The position numbers were made by a program, and so were the translations under genes. Shown piece by piece: positions 1 through 8,274 of a stretch of 61,353 nucleotides of DNA. The stretch comes from an uncultured Clostridia bacterium (lineage in GTDB: Bacteria; Bacillota; Clostridia; Christensenellales; Aristaeellaceae). Each line of letters opens with the position of its first letter. The stretch's first letter is position 1. Location of the stretch: positions 1 through 61,353 of the forward strand of contig CAKTYE010000007.1 of the NCBI GenBank assembly GCA_934631985.1, written 5' to 3'. The notes under the pieces were generated by a model. It saw only the letters and a program-made list of their open reading frames with translations, had not been told where the DNA came from and made no database searches.

Positions 1-3000
1 GCAGCGAACTTCGCCACAGAGCCGGTAGGCGTAGACTTGGAAGCCTGTCCGCCGGTGTTGGAGTACACCTCGGTATCCAGCACCAGAATGTTGACGTCCT
101 GATTCTGGGCCAACACATGATCCACACCGCCGTATCCGATGTCGTATGCCCAGCCATCGCCGCCGAAGATCCAGATGGACTTCTTGGTCAGCAGATCAGC
201 ACCGGCAACAACCTCGCGGGCCAGCTTGCAGGCGTCGCAGTCGCAGCCCTCGCAGATGGCATCCTTGCAGGCCGCAACCAACTTCTTGCCGGCAGCCTTG
301 GAGCCTTCCGCGTCATCCATGTTGTCCAGCCATTCCTGACCGGCTTCCTTGATGGGCGCATCGCAGTAGTCCACAGCGATCAGCGCCTTCACGGTGTCAG
401 CCAGCTTGTTGCGGCGCTGGGTCACAGCCAGGTTCATACCAAAGCCGAACTCGGCGTTGTCCTCGAACAGGCTGTTCGCCCAAGCGGGGCCATGGCCTTC
501 GTTGTTGGTGGTGTAGGGGCAGGTGGGAGCGGAACCACCGTAGATGGAAGAGCAGCCCGTCGCGTTCGCAACGATCATGCGGTCGCCGAACAGCTGGGTC
601 ACCAGCTTCACATAGGGGGTCTCGCCGCAGCCCGCGCAAGCGCCGGAGAACTCGAACAGGGGCTTCAGTGCCTGGCTGTTCTTCACGCTGGCCTTGTTGG
701 TGATGCGATCCGCAACCTCAGGCACAGTCATGGCAAACTCCCAGTTCTCTTCCTCGCCGCGCTGGGTATCCAGAGGCTTCATCTCCAAAGCCTTGTTCTT
801 GGCGGGGCAAACCTCCACGCAGTTGCCGCAGCCGGTGCAGTCCAGGGGGCTGACCTGCATACGGTACAGCATGCCGGTAAATTCCTTACCAGTGGCCTTC
901 TTGGTCACATAGTTTGCGGGAACCTCAGTGCCTTCCTCCACATAGATGGGACGGATGCAGGCATGGGGGCAAACCAGCGAACAGTTGCCGCACTGGACGC
1001 AGTTTTCAGGAATCCAGGCGGGAACCTTCACGGCGATGCCGCGCTTCTCGAACTTGGTGGTGCCGGTGGGGACCATGCCGCGAGGATCCAGCGCGCTGAC
1101 GGGCAGCTTGTCGCCTTCCTGCGCCAGGATGGGGTGCACAAAGGTGTCGAAGTATTCGGTAGTGCCCTTCACCTTCTGGGCCACAGCGCCGGTGGTGGCG
1201 TTCGCCCATTCAGCGGGAACCTGAACCTCGTGCAGGCCGGAGATAGCGATGTCGATAGCATCCCAGTTCTTCTGGACCACCGCGTCGCCCTTCTTGCCGT
1301 AGGTCTTCTTCGCATAGGCCTTCATGTACTCGTCCGCCTGCTCGTAGGGGATCACATCCGCCAGCTTGAAGAAGGCAGCCTGCATGATGGTGTTGATGCG
1401 GTTGCCCATGCCTACCTTCGCAGCCAGGTCAATAGCATCGATGATGTAGAAGCGGGCATGCTTCTTTGCCAGCAGCTGCTTCATGGAAGCAGGCAGATGC
1501 TCATCCAGCTCATCCGCGCTCCACTGGCAGTTCAGCAGGAACACGCCGCCGTCCTTCAGGGAGGACACCATATCGTACATGGTCACATAAGCGGGGTTGT
1601 GGCAAGCCACGAAGTCAGCCGCATCAATCTGATACGGAGACTTGATGGGCTTCTTGCCAAAGCGCAGGTGAGAAACGGTCAGACCGCCGGACTTCTTGGA
1701 GTCGTAGGCGAAGTAGGCCTGCGCATACATATCGGTGTGGTCGCCGATGATCTTGATGGAGTTCTTGTTGGCGCCAACGGTACCGTCGGAACCCAGACCA
1801 TAGAACTTGCAGCAGATCGCACCGGCGGGAGCGGCGTTGAACAGCTCACCCAGGGGCAGGCTGGTGCCAGTCACGTCATCGTTGATGCCCACGGTAAAGT
1901 GGTTCTTCATCTCGCCGTCCAGGTTCGCGAAGACAGCCTTCACATGGGTGGGGGTGAACTCCTTGGAGCCCAGGCCATAGCGTCCGCCAACGACCTGAAT
2001 GTCCTTGCGGCCAGCCTCAGCCAGCGCAGCGCACACATCCAGATACAGCGGCTCGCCCAGGGAGCCAGATTCCTTGGTGCGGTCCAGCACAGCGATCTTC
2101 TTGCAGGTCGCGGGGATCGCAGCGATGAAGTGCTTCACAGAGAAGGGACGATACAGGTGGCACTTGATCACGCCGACCTTCTCGCCCATCTCGACCATCT
2201 TGGTCACAGCCTCGTCCGCCACGTCGCAGCCGGAGCCCATGGCGATAATGACCTTATCGGCATCGGGCGCGCCAACGTAGTCGAACAGATGATAGTGACG
2301 GCCAGTCAGCTCACCCACCTGCGCCATCGTCTCCTCAACGATTTCCGGCACAGCCAGGTAGAACTTGTTGCCAGCCTCACGGCCCTGGAAGTAAATGTCG
2401 GGGTTCTGAGCGGTACCGGCCTGATGAGGATGTTCGGGATTCAGGCTACGGGCGCGGAATTCCTCCACCTTGTCCCAGGGAACCAGCTTGGCGATCTCCT
2501 CGTACTCAGGCGCTTCGATCTTCTGGATCTCGTGGCTGGTACGGAAGCCGTCGAAGAAGTGCAGGAAAGGCACGGAAGACTTCAGCGTAGACAGGTGCGC
2601 AACCAGCGCCATGTCGCAGGCTTCCTGCACAGAGTTGCTCGCCAGCATGGCAAAGCCGGTCTGACGGCAAGCCATAACGTCGCTGTGGTCGCCGAAGATG
2701 GACAGCGCGTGATAGGCCAGCGCACGGGCGCTCACATGGAACACCGCGGGAGTCAGCTCACCAGCGATCTTGTACATATTGGGGATCATCAGCAACAGGC
2801 CCTGGGAAGCGGTGAAGGTGGTGGTCAGTGCGCCAGCGGACAGAGAGCCGTGCACAGCACCAGCTGCACCAGCCTCGGACTGCATCTCGGCGATCTTTAC
2901 CGTCTGACCAAACAGATTCTTACGATTCTGTGCAGACCACTCATCCGCGACTTCCGCCATGGGCGAAGAAGGCGTGATGGGGTAAATGGCTGCCACATCG

Positions 3001-3062
3001 CTGAATGCATAAGCGACATGGCTGACAGCGGTATTGCCGTCAACGGTCATTTTGAGTGCCAT
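1..3062 (-). CDS. nifJ: Pyruvate:ferredoxin (flavodoxin) oxidoreductase, C-terminus cut by window edge
   Basis: Oxidises pyruvate with CoA to acetyl-CoA and CO2, passing electrons to ferredoxin; cytoplasmic, homodimeric in this family. About 1020 residues are present; the family is usually near 1170-1200, so roughly 150 are missing. Visible in order: N-terminal pyruvate-binding part (YPITPSSPMAEVADEW), two 2[4Fe-4S] motifs (CTGCGNCVEVCP and a CVQCGNC motif), and near the cut the thiamine pyrophosphate motif GDGWAYDIGYGGVDHVLA followed by EVYSNTGGQ. The ATG at 3062 follows GGAGG with 7 nt spacing. A perfect sigma-A promoter lies about 115 nt upstream. It is transcribed away from the window and is separate from the neighbouring pfl operon. 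Identification is secure. Confidence 0.96.
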   Translation of the reverse strand, partial: MALKMTVDGNTAVSHVAYAFSDVAAIYPITPSSPMAEVADEWSAQNRKNLFGQTVKIAEMQSEAGAAGAVHGSLSAGALTTTFTASQGLLLMIPNMYKIAGELTPAVFHVSARALAYHALSIFGDHSDVMACRQTGFAMLASNSVQEACDMALVAHLSTLKSSVPFLHFFDGFRTSHEIQKIEAPEYEEIAKLVPWDKVEEFRARSLNPEHPHQAGTAQNPDIYFQGREAGNKFYLAVPEIVEETMAQVGELTGRHYHLFDYVGAPDADKVIIAMGSGCDVADEAVTKMVEMGEKVGVIKCHLYRPFSVKHFIAAIPATCKKIAVLDRTKESGSLGEPLYLDVCAALAEAGRKDIQVVGGRYGLGSKEFTPTHVKAVFANLDGEMKNHFTVGINDDVTGTSLPLGELFNAAPAGAICCKFYGLGSDGTVGANKNSIKIIGDHTDMYAQAYFAYDSKKSGGLTVSHLRFGKKPIKSPYQIDAADFVACHNPAYVTMYDMVSSLKDGGVFLLNCQWSADELDEHLPASMKQLLAKKHARFYIIDAIDLAAKVGMGNRINTIMQAAFFKLADVIPYEQADEYMKAYAKKTYGKKGDAVVQKNWDAIDIAISGLHEVQVPAEWANATTGAVAQKVKGTTEYFDTFVHPILAQEGDKLPVSALDPRGMVPTGTTKFEKRGIAVKVPAWIPENCVQCGNCSLVCPHACIRPIYVEEGTEVPANYVTKKATGKEFTGMLYRMQVSPLDCTGCGNCVEVCPAKNKALEMKPLDTQRGEEENWEFAMTVPEVADRITNKASVKNSQALKPLFEFSGACAGCGETPYVKLVTQLFGDRMIVANATGCSSIYGGSAPTCPYTTNNEGHGPAWANSLFEDNAEFGFGMNLAVTQRRNKLADTVKALIAVDYCDAPIKEAGQEWLDNMDDAEGSKAAGKKLVAACKDAICEGCDCDACKLAREVVAGADLLTKKSIWIFGGDGWAYDIGYGGVDHVLAQNQDVNILVLDTEVYSNTGGQASKSTPTGSVAKFA

Positions 3063-3178
3063 GGATGTACCTCCTTGACAAAGATTGGACTTTCCAGCCG
3101 TCCTGGCAAAAGCCCATGGAAAATCCGCGTATTCCGGCAGGACACGCCAAAAAACGCGGGAAATCCTCGTACTTAATA

Positions 3179-3207
3179 ATTATAAGCGTTCCGAGTTGAC
3201 TTGTCAA
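3179..3207 (-). promoter_or_regulatory. Sigma-A promoter of nifJ with palindrome over the -35
   Basis: On the minus strand TTGACA, 17 nt, TATAAT: both hexamers match consensus exactly. The -35 is half of an inverted repeat TTGAC-AA-GTCAA (3196-3207), a plausible operator site. The untranslated leader would be about 110 nt. Confidence 0.8.
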
Positions 3208-3248
3208 TTACAGGAAGAGCATTTTTCCTTCATTTTTATGGAAAAGCG

Positions 3249-3291
3249 GCGGGAAAGGCGGCATTTTCTGCCTGCATCGTTCCTTTCCCGC
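3249..3291 (-). terminator. Terminator-like hairpin after pflA
   Basis: Ten-bp arms GCGGGAAAGG and CCTTTCCCGC, starting 8 nt beyond the pflA stop, followed on the minus strand by CGCTTTTCC. The stem is strong but the T-tract is short, so termination may be partial. Confidence 0.55.
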
Positions 3292-3298
3292 GCAAAGC

Positions 3299-4051
3299 TC
3301 ACATGAATTCCTTTACGCCCAGGATGTCCTCGGCCTGACGTACCTCCGTTTCCGTGGGTGTACGCACACCGTCCAGCGGATAGTCCATGCCCAGCTTGAC
3401 CCACTTGGCAAGTCCCAGCGTATGGTACGGCAGCACCTCCACCCGCATCACCGTTTGCAGGCTGCGGATGAACGCCGCCATGTCCCGCAGATCGCTTTCA
3501 TCATCTGTCAGGCCCGGCACCAGCACATGGCGGATCCACATGGGCTTCCCCATCTCGCTCAGCCGACGTGCCATTGCAAGAATGTTTTCGTTGCCGTGTC
3601 CCGTCAGCAGCTTATGCTTTTCGCTGTCCATGATCTTCAGATCAAGCATCACCAAATCCGTCACGTCCATCAGCCGTGCAAACGCCGCCTGGAACGCTGC
3701 GTCATCCCGATAGGGCTGACCCGCAGTGTCCAGGGTCGTATGCACCCGATGGGCATGTGCGATCGTGAAAAGCTCCGTCACAAAGTCCATTTGCAGCATC
3801 GGCTCGCCGCCGCTGACCGTCACGCCGCCGTTTTTTCCATCCTTTCCCCAGTAGCGGCGATAGCGGTAGATTCGCTCGAACAGCGCCTGCGCCGTAAACC
3901 GCTGCGTATCGGCACTGTCGCCGCACCAGGTTTCGGGATTGTGGCAGTATTGGCACCGCATGGCGCATCCCTGCATGAACACAACAAAGCGCACGCCCGG
4001 GCCGTCCACCAGGCCAAAGGTCTCCAGGGAATGAATGCGTCCCTCTGTCAT
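3299..4051 (-). CDS. pflA: Pyruvate formate-lyase activating enzyme (radical SAM)
   Basis: Uses S-adenosylmethionine and a [4Fe-4S] cluster to install the glycyl radical on PflB. The 250 residues match the family length. The cluster motif C-AMR-C-QY-C (CxxxCxxC) lies near residues 30-37, preceded by ETFGLVDGPGVRFVVF and followed by a GGEPML segment typical of the SAM-binding region. It starts three nucleotides after the pflB stop and has no strong ribosome binding site of its own, so translation is probably coupled to pflB. A hairpin follows the stop. Identification is secure. Confidence 0.96.
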   Translation of the reverse strand: MTEGRIHSLETFGLVDGPGVRFVVFMQGCAMRCQYCHNPETWCGDSADTQRFTAQALFERIYRYRRYWGKDGKNGGVTVSGGEPMLQMDFVTELFTIAHAHRVHTTLDTAGQPYRDDAAFQAAFARLMDVTDLVMLDLKIMDSEKHKLLTGHGNENILAMARRLSEMGKPMWIRHVLVPGLTDDESDLRDMAAFIRSLQTVMRVEVLPYHTLGLAKWVKLGMDYPLDGVRTPTETEVRQAEDILGVKEFM

Positions 4052-4054
4052 GGC

Positions 4055-6307
4055 TTACATGTGCGTGTGGCAGGTACGTGCGATCACGTCCAGCTGCTGC
4101 TCACGGGTCAGGTCAATGAACTTCACCGCATAGCCCGAAACGCGGATGGTGAAGTTAGCGTATTCTTCCTTCTCCGGGTGCTCCATGGCGTCCAGCAGCT
4201 TTTCCTTGCCAAACACGTTCACATTCAGGTGATGCGCGCCCTGGTCAAAGTAGCCGTCCATGACCTGCACCAGATTCGCCGCGCGTTCCGCCTCGCTGTG
4301 ACCCAGCGCGTCCGGGTTGATGGTCTGGGTGTTCGAGATGCCGTCCAGCGCCCAGTGATAAGGCAGCTTCGCCGTAGAGTTCAGCGAGGCCAGAAGACCG
4401 TTCTGCTCTGCGCCGTAGCTGGGATTCGCGCCGGGGGCCAGCGGTTCCCCTGCCTTGCGTCCATCCGGCATCGCGCCCGTCGCCTTGCCATACACCACGT
4501 TGGAGGTAATGGTCAAGATCGAGGTGGTCGCTTCGGAATCGCGGTAGGTGTGGCGGCGCTTGATCATCTCCAGGAAGGTCTTCAGCAGCCAGCAGCCGAT
4601 CTCGTCCGCACGGTCATCGTCATTGCCGTAGCGCGGGAAATCACCTTCGGTGATATAATCCACCACAACGCCCGTTTCGTCGCGCACCGTCTTGACCTTG
4701 GCATACTTGATGGCGCTCAGGGAGTCCACCACATGGGAGAAGCCCGCAATGCCTGTGGCAAAGGTACGGCGCACATCCGTATCGATCAGCGCCATCTCTG
4801 CCGCTTCATAATAGTACTTGTCGTGCATGTACTGGATCAGGTTGAGGGTATTCACATACAGCCCCGCCAGCCAGTCCATCATGGCAACATACTTCGGGAT
4901 CACCTCGTCATAGGTCAGATACTCCGACGTGATCGGTGCATAGGCCGGGCCGACCTGCTCACGGCTCTTCACGTCCACACCGCCATTGATGGCATACAGC
5001 AGGCACTTCGCCAGATTCGCCCGCGCACCGAAGAACTGCATTTCCTTGCCCGTCTGCGTTGCGGACACGCAGCAGCAGATGGAGTAGTCATCGCCCCATA
5101 CAGGCTTCATCACGTCGTCATTCTCATACTGCACAGAGCTGGTGCGGATGGAAATCTCCGCCGCATACTTCTTGAAGGCCTCAGGCAGGCGGCTGGAATA
5201 CAGCACTGTCAGGTTGGGTTCCGGGGACGGCCCCATGTTTTCCAGCGTGTGCAGGAAGCGGTAGTCAGTCTTCGTCACCATGGAGCGTCCATCCACGCCC
5301 GTGCCGCCAACCTCCAGCGTCGCCCACACCGGGTCACCGCTGAACAGCTGGTTATAGGAGGGAATGCGGGCAAACTTCACCATGCGGAACTTCATGACCA
5401 TGTGGTCGATCAGCTCCTGCGCTTCGTCCTCCGTCAGCAGGCCCTTTTCCATGTCCCGTTCCAGATAAATATCCAGGAAGGTGGAAATGCGGCCCACGCT
5501 CATGGCTGCGCCATTCTGCGTCTTGATCGCTGCCAGATAGCCGAAGTAGAGCCACTGCACCGCCTCGTGGGCGTTCTTGGCAGGCTGCGAAATGTCATAG
5601 CCATAGACCGCCGCCATCTTCTTCATGCCCTGCAGGGCTGCAATCTGCATGGACACTTCCTCGCGCTGACGGATGATATTGTCCGTCATGGTGCCATCGC
5701 CGCAGTTCGCCAGATCCTTCTGCTTTTCTTCAATCAGGAAGTCGATGCCGTACAGCGCTACGCGGCGATAGTCGCCCACAATGCGTCCGCGGCCATAGGT
5801 GTCCGGCAGGCCCGTAATGATCTTATTATGACGCGCCCTCTTCATTTCAGGCGTATAAGCGTCGAACACGCCCTGGTTGTGGGTGCGGCAGTATTCCGTA
5901 AAGATCTTATGCAGCTTAGGGTCGGATTCATAGCCGTAGGTCTCACATGCCTTTTCCGCCATTTTGATACCGCCGAAGGGCATAAATGCGCGCTTGAGCG
6001 GCTTGTCCGTCTGCAAGCCCACAACCTTTTCCTGAGCCTTCAGCTCCTCGCTGATGTAGCCGGGGCCATAAGCCGTCAGACCGGACACCACATGGGTCTC
6101 CATGTCCAGCACGCCGCCCTTGGCGCGCTCCTCCTTTTGCAGCCCCTGCACCACCTGCCACAGCCGCTCGGTAGCTTCCGTAGGGCCTGCCAGGAAAGAA
6201 GCATCGCCGTCATAGGGCTGATAGTTCTTCTGAATAAAATCCCGGATGTTGACTTCTTCCTTCCAGATACGGCCCTCAAAGCCTTCCCACTGTTCAAATT
6301 CCTTCAT
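4055..6307 (-). CDS. pflB: Formate C-acetyltransferase (pyruvate formate-lyase)
   Basis: Glycyl-radical enzyme converting pyruvate and CoA to acetyl-CoA and formate without making reduced ferredoxin, so it complements PFOR. The 750 residues are the usual length. The catalytic cysteine pair is in a run of three, CCC at 411-413; alignment to known enzymes makes C412-C413 the active pair and C411 an extra one. The glycyl radical is G725 in IRVSGYAV. The ATG has the ribosome binding site GGAGAT 6-8 nt upstream. It is first gene of pflB-pflA. An imperfect palindrome GTTAA-N6-TTAAC sits about 35 nt upstream of the start. Identification is secure. Confidence 0.97.
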   Translation of the reverse strand: MKEFEQWEGFEGRIWKEEVNIRDFIQKNYQPYDGDASFLAGPTEATERLWQVVQGLQKEERAKGGVLDMETHVVSGLTAYGPGYISEELKAQEKVVGLQTDKPLKRAFMPFGGIKMAEKACETYGYESDPKLHKIFTEYCRTHNQGVFDAYTPEMKRARHNKIITGLPDTYGRGRIVGDYRRVALYGIDFLIEEKQKDLANCGDGTMTDNIIRQREEVSMQIAALQGMKKMAAVYGYDISQPAKNAHEAVQWLYFGYLAAIKTQNGAAMSVGRISTFLDIYLERDMEKGLLTEDEAQELIDHMVMKFRMVKFARIPSYNQLFSGDPVWATLEVGGTGVDGRSMVTKTDYRFLHTLENMGPSPEPNLTVLYSSRLPEAFKKYAAEISIRTSSVQYENDDVMKPVWGDDYSICCCVSATQTGKEMQFFGARANLAKCLLYAINGGVDVKSREQVGPAYAPITSEYLTYDEVIPKYVAMMDWLAGLYVNTLNLIQYMHDKYYYEAAEMALIDTDVRRTFATGIAGFSHVVDSLSAIKYAKVKTVRDETGVVVDYITEGDFPRYGNDDDRADEIGCWLLKTFLEMIKRRHTYRDSEATTSILTITSNVVYGKATGAMPDGRKAGEPLAPGANPSYGAEQNGLLASLNSTAKLPYHWALDGISNTQTINPDALGHSEAERAANLVQVMDGYFDQGAHHLNVNVFGKEKLLDAMEHPEKEEYANFTIRVSGYAVKFIDLTREQQLDVIARTCHTHM

Positions 6308-6338
6308 CCGTTATCTCCTTCCAGGTTATAGAAAATAA

Positions 6339-6354
6339 GTTAACTGCGTTTAAC
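6339..6354. promoter_or_regulatory. Inverted repeat in the pflB leader
   Basis: Arms GTTAA and TTAAC separated by 6 nt. It resembles a Rex (redox regulator) site, but the family consensus has 4 nt between such arms, so the assignment is weak. Its position between promoter and start suits a repressor. Confidence 0.3.
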
Positions 6355-6440
6355 CATTCAGAAAAAGAAAAGCCCGCTACGCTTTGGTTCCCTCTTCTTG
6401 CAGCAGGTTTCATTTTCCGGCAGTATCTTACTGCTTTTTC

Positions 6441-6468
6441 ATCATATCATGATTTATTGAAAAGGCAA
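6441..6468 (-). promoter_or_regulatory. Probable promoter of pflBA
   Basis: Minus strand TTGCCT, 16 nt, TATGAT. This gives a leader of about 125 nt that contains the GTTAA/TTAAC repeat. The match is moderate. Confidence 0.45.
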
Positions 6469-6557
6469 GGGCGATGTCCAGAAAAAACCATGGAACATTT
6501 TTGTGCAATTGGCGGCGGTCCAATGATATGGATATAAATTTAACAAACCAACCGTTT

Positions 6558-6776
6558 TTAATCATCCTGTACATGCTGTGGTTCCCGCCCAAGCAGATAA
6601 TCTGTTGTAACGTGATACAAATCCGCAAGCGCAACCAGATGCCTTATGGGCAATTCATTGGCTCCCCGCTCATATCTTGCATACATCGTCTGCGACGTAT
6701 GCAGATAGTCGGCAACCTGTTGCTGCGTCATATCATGATCTTCACGCAGATCGCGCATACGTCTTGTATAGTTCAA
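6558..6776 (-). CDS. Small XRE-family DNA-binding regulator
   Basis: A 72-residue protein that is almost entirely one helix-turn-helix of the XRE/Cro type: RRMRDLREDHDMTQQQVADYL, then the recognition helix around TSQTMYARYERG and a C-terminal DYLLGRE. There is no effector or dimerisation domain beyond this. The chosen start is TTG, placed 5 nt after GAGGTGG; an in-frame GTG three codons upstream would overlap that ribosome binding site. A perfect 16-bp palindrome 44-59 nt upstream is a likely autoregulatory operator. Which other genes it controls is unknown; the divergent flavoprotein gene and the pfl operon are its neighbours. Confidence 0.85.
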   Translation of the reverse strand: MNYTRRMRDLREDHDMTQQQVADYLHTSQTMYARYERGANELPIRHLVALADLYHVTTDYLLGREPQHVQDD

Positions 6777-6828
6777 GCTATCCACCTCACGGTTAGTATA
6801 AGCATCCCACCCGTACAGGCTTGATATT

Positions 6829-6844
6829 AGTAAATATATTTACT
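6829..6844. promoter_or_regulatory. Perfect 16-bp palindrome, candidate XRE operator
   Basis: AGTAAATATATTTACT is its own reverse complement. It lies in the A+T-rich divergent region between the XRE gene and the rightward genes, a typical position for an operator read by a small Cro-like protein. Confidence 0.55.
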
Positions 6845-6896
6845 GTAATGAGAACATTCTTTCCCGGCATTCATCTTACAAGGAGGTATCTTTTCC

Positions 6897-7005
6897 ATGC
6901 GCAACCAACAATATGAGCGAAGATGAATTAACGGCTGATGAATGGAATTACTACCTTGATTGCTTGTTGTGCATTGTTTGCTTTTTTGTTTCTTTTTGTT
7001 TATAA
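6897..7005 (+). other. Two overlapping very short ORFs of doubtful reality
   Basis: AAGGAGG at 6880-6886 is followed 10 nt later by an ATG opening a 9-residue ORF (MRNQQYERR, stop at 6926). Inside it, in another frame, an ATG at 6913 opens a 30-residue ORF beginning MSEDELTADEWNYYLD with a hydrophobic Cys-rich tail, whose TAA falls in the -10 box of the next gene. The good ribosome binding site and the adjacent palindrome suggest something translated or a remnant of a gene. No family recognised. Confidence 0.25.
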
Positions 7006-7006
7006 T
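6978..7006 (+). promoter_or_regulatory. Promoter of the flavoprotein-tex operon
   Basis: TTGCTT, 17 nt, TATAAT, ending 44 nt before the ATG at 7051. Confidence 0.65.
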
Positions 7007-7050
7007 AAATCCGTTCTGCATTCCCAAGGAAACAGAAGGAGTATTCGTTC

Positions 7051-8274
7051 ATGAAAACAACTGCCATTATCGGCGGCGGAGCGGCAGGACTGGCAGCGTC
7101 CCTTGCTGCGGCGCGTCACGGCGACCGCGTGCTGCTTCTGGAGCGCATGGATCGTGTGGGGAAAAAGCTGCTTGCCACCGGCAACGGACGCTGCAACCTG
7201 ATGAACATGTCCGCACCCGCCTATCCCGGCGGAAGCGCCTTTGCTGCCGCCGTCCTGCAAGCCTGCGGCACGGACGCTTTGACCCGCTTCTTTGAAACCA
7301 TCGGTCTGCGGCTTCGCATTGAGGATATGGGCCGCGTATACCCAGTCAGCGGGCAGGCGGCCTCCGCGCTGGACGCGCTTCGTCTGGCGCTTGTCCGCGA
7401 GGGCGTTCAGGTGCGCGTATCCACCCCTGTGACCGCCATGAAGCGTGAAGGCAGTGTTTTTCTGCTGCAAACGCCTGACAGCATACTTTCCGCTGATCGC
7501 GTGATCGTCACCGGCGGCGGCAAGGCCCAGCCCAAACTGGGCAGCGATGGCTCCTGTTATGCGCTGCTGACTGGACTGGGCCATCGTCTGAACCGCCCCT
7601 TCCCCGCCCTGACGCAGATCGAAACAGACCCGGCTCCCCTGCGCGGTCTGTCCGGCATTCGCATCAAAACAGAAGCCTGGATCACCAAGGGTACTGCCGT
7701 GCTGCACCGTACCGCAGGCGAAGCGCTTTTCACGGATTATGGTCTCAGCGGCGTGTGCATCATGCAGTTGGCCCGTTATGCGCAGTGCAAAAACGCACAG
7801 CTCCACCTGAATTTGGCGCTTGCCATGGGTTGTGCCACGGAAGCCGATTTGCAGGAGGAGCTGCACCGCCGCCAGCGTCAATGGCCTGACGCGCCCCTGG
7901 AACAGCTTTTTACGGGGCTGTGCGTTACGCGGCTGGGCGCGGCGCTGCTTCGCTGTGCTGGCGTTGGGCCGTTGTCCCGCCCTATTCGTTCGCTTACTGC
8001 CGCCGATTTGGACGCGCTTGCTGCGCTGGCAGCCGACTTCGCCCTGCCTGTTCTCGGCGTAAAGGGCTTTGAGAGTGCGCAGGTCACCGCCGGGGGCATT
8101 GATACTGCGGACTTTGCGCCAGAAACGCTTGCGTCCCTGCTGGTCCCCCAGCTCTATGCTGCCGGAGAAGTGCTGAATGTGGACGGTGACTGCGGCGGAT
8201 TCAATTTGATGTTTGCCTTTGCCAGCGGCCTGTTGGCTGGCTGCGAAGGTCATTTGGAGGAGGTTCTTGCATGA
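7051..8274 (+). CDS. NAD(P)/FAD-dependent oxidoreductase, HI0933/YhiN family
   Basis: A 407-residue flavoprotein. The N-terminus has the dinucleotide-binding motif IIGGGAAGLAAS (GxGxxG type), then LLERMDRVGKKLLATGNGRCNLMN, characteristic of the HI0933-like family. The C-terminus carries the second FAD-contact motif ending LYAAGEVLNVDGDCGGFNLMFAFASG. Substrate and physiological role of the family are not established. The ATG follows AAGGAG at 9 nt. Its stop overlaps the tex start by 4 nt (ATGA), so the two are cotranscribed and coupled. Confidence 0.9.
   Translation: MKTTAIIGGGAAGLAASLAAARHGDRVLLLERMDRVGKKLLATGNGRCNLMNMSAPAYPGGSAFAAAVLQACGTDALTRFFETIGLRLRIEDMGRVYPVSGQAASALDALRLALVREGVQVRVSTPVTAMKREGSVFLLQTPDSILSADRVIVTGGGKAQPKLGSDGSCYALLTGLGHRLNRPFPALTQIETDPAPLRGLSGIRIKTEAWITKGTAVLHRTAGEALFTDYGLSGVCIMQLARYAQCKNAQLHLNLALAMGCATEADLQEELHRRQRQWPDAPLEQLFTGLCVTRLGAALLRCAGVGPLSRPIRSLTAADLDALAALAADFALPVLGVKGFESAQVTAGGIDTADFAPETLASLLVPQLYAAGEVLNVDGDCGGFNLMFAFASGLLAGCEGHLEEVLA

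Noticed and set aside
117..3176. Open frame of over 1000 codons opposite PFOR
   Set aside because: It lies antisense to a protein with clear family motifs and its translation is low-complexity. It is a shadow produced by G+C-rich codon bias.
3422..6331. Long open frame opposite pflA and pflB
   Set aside because: Antisense to two secure genes; no ribosome binding site and no recognisable domain.
6339..6354. Rex box at pflB
   Set aside because: The arms match but the spacing is 6 rather than 4 nt, so I list only a generic inverted repeat.
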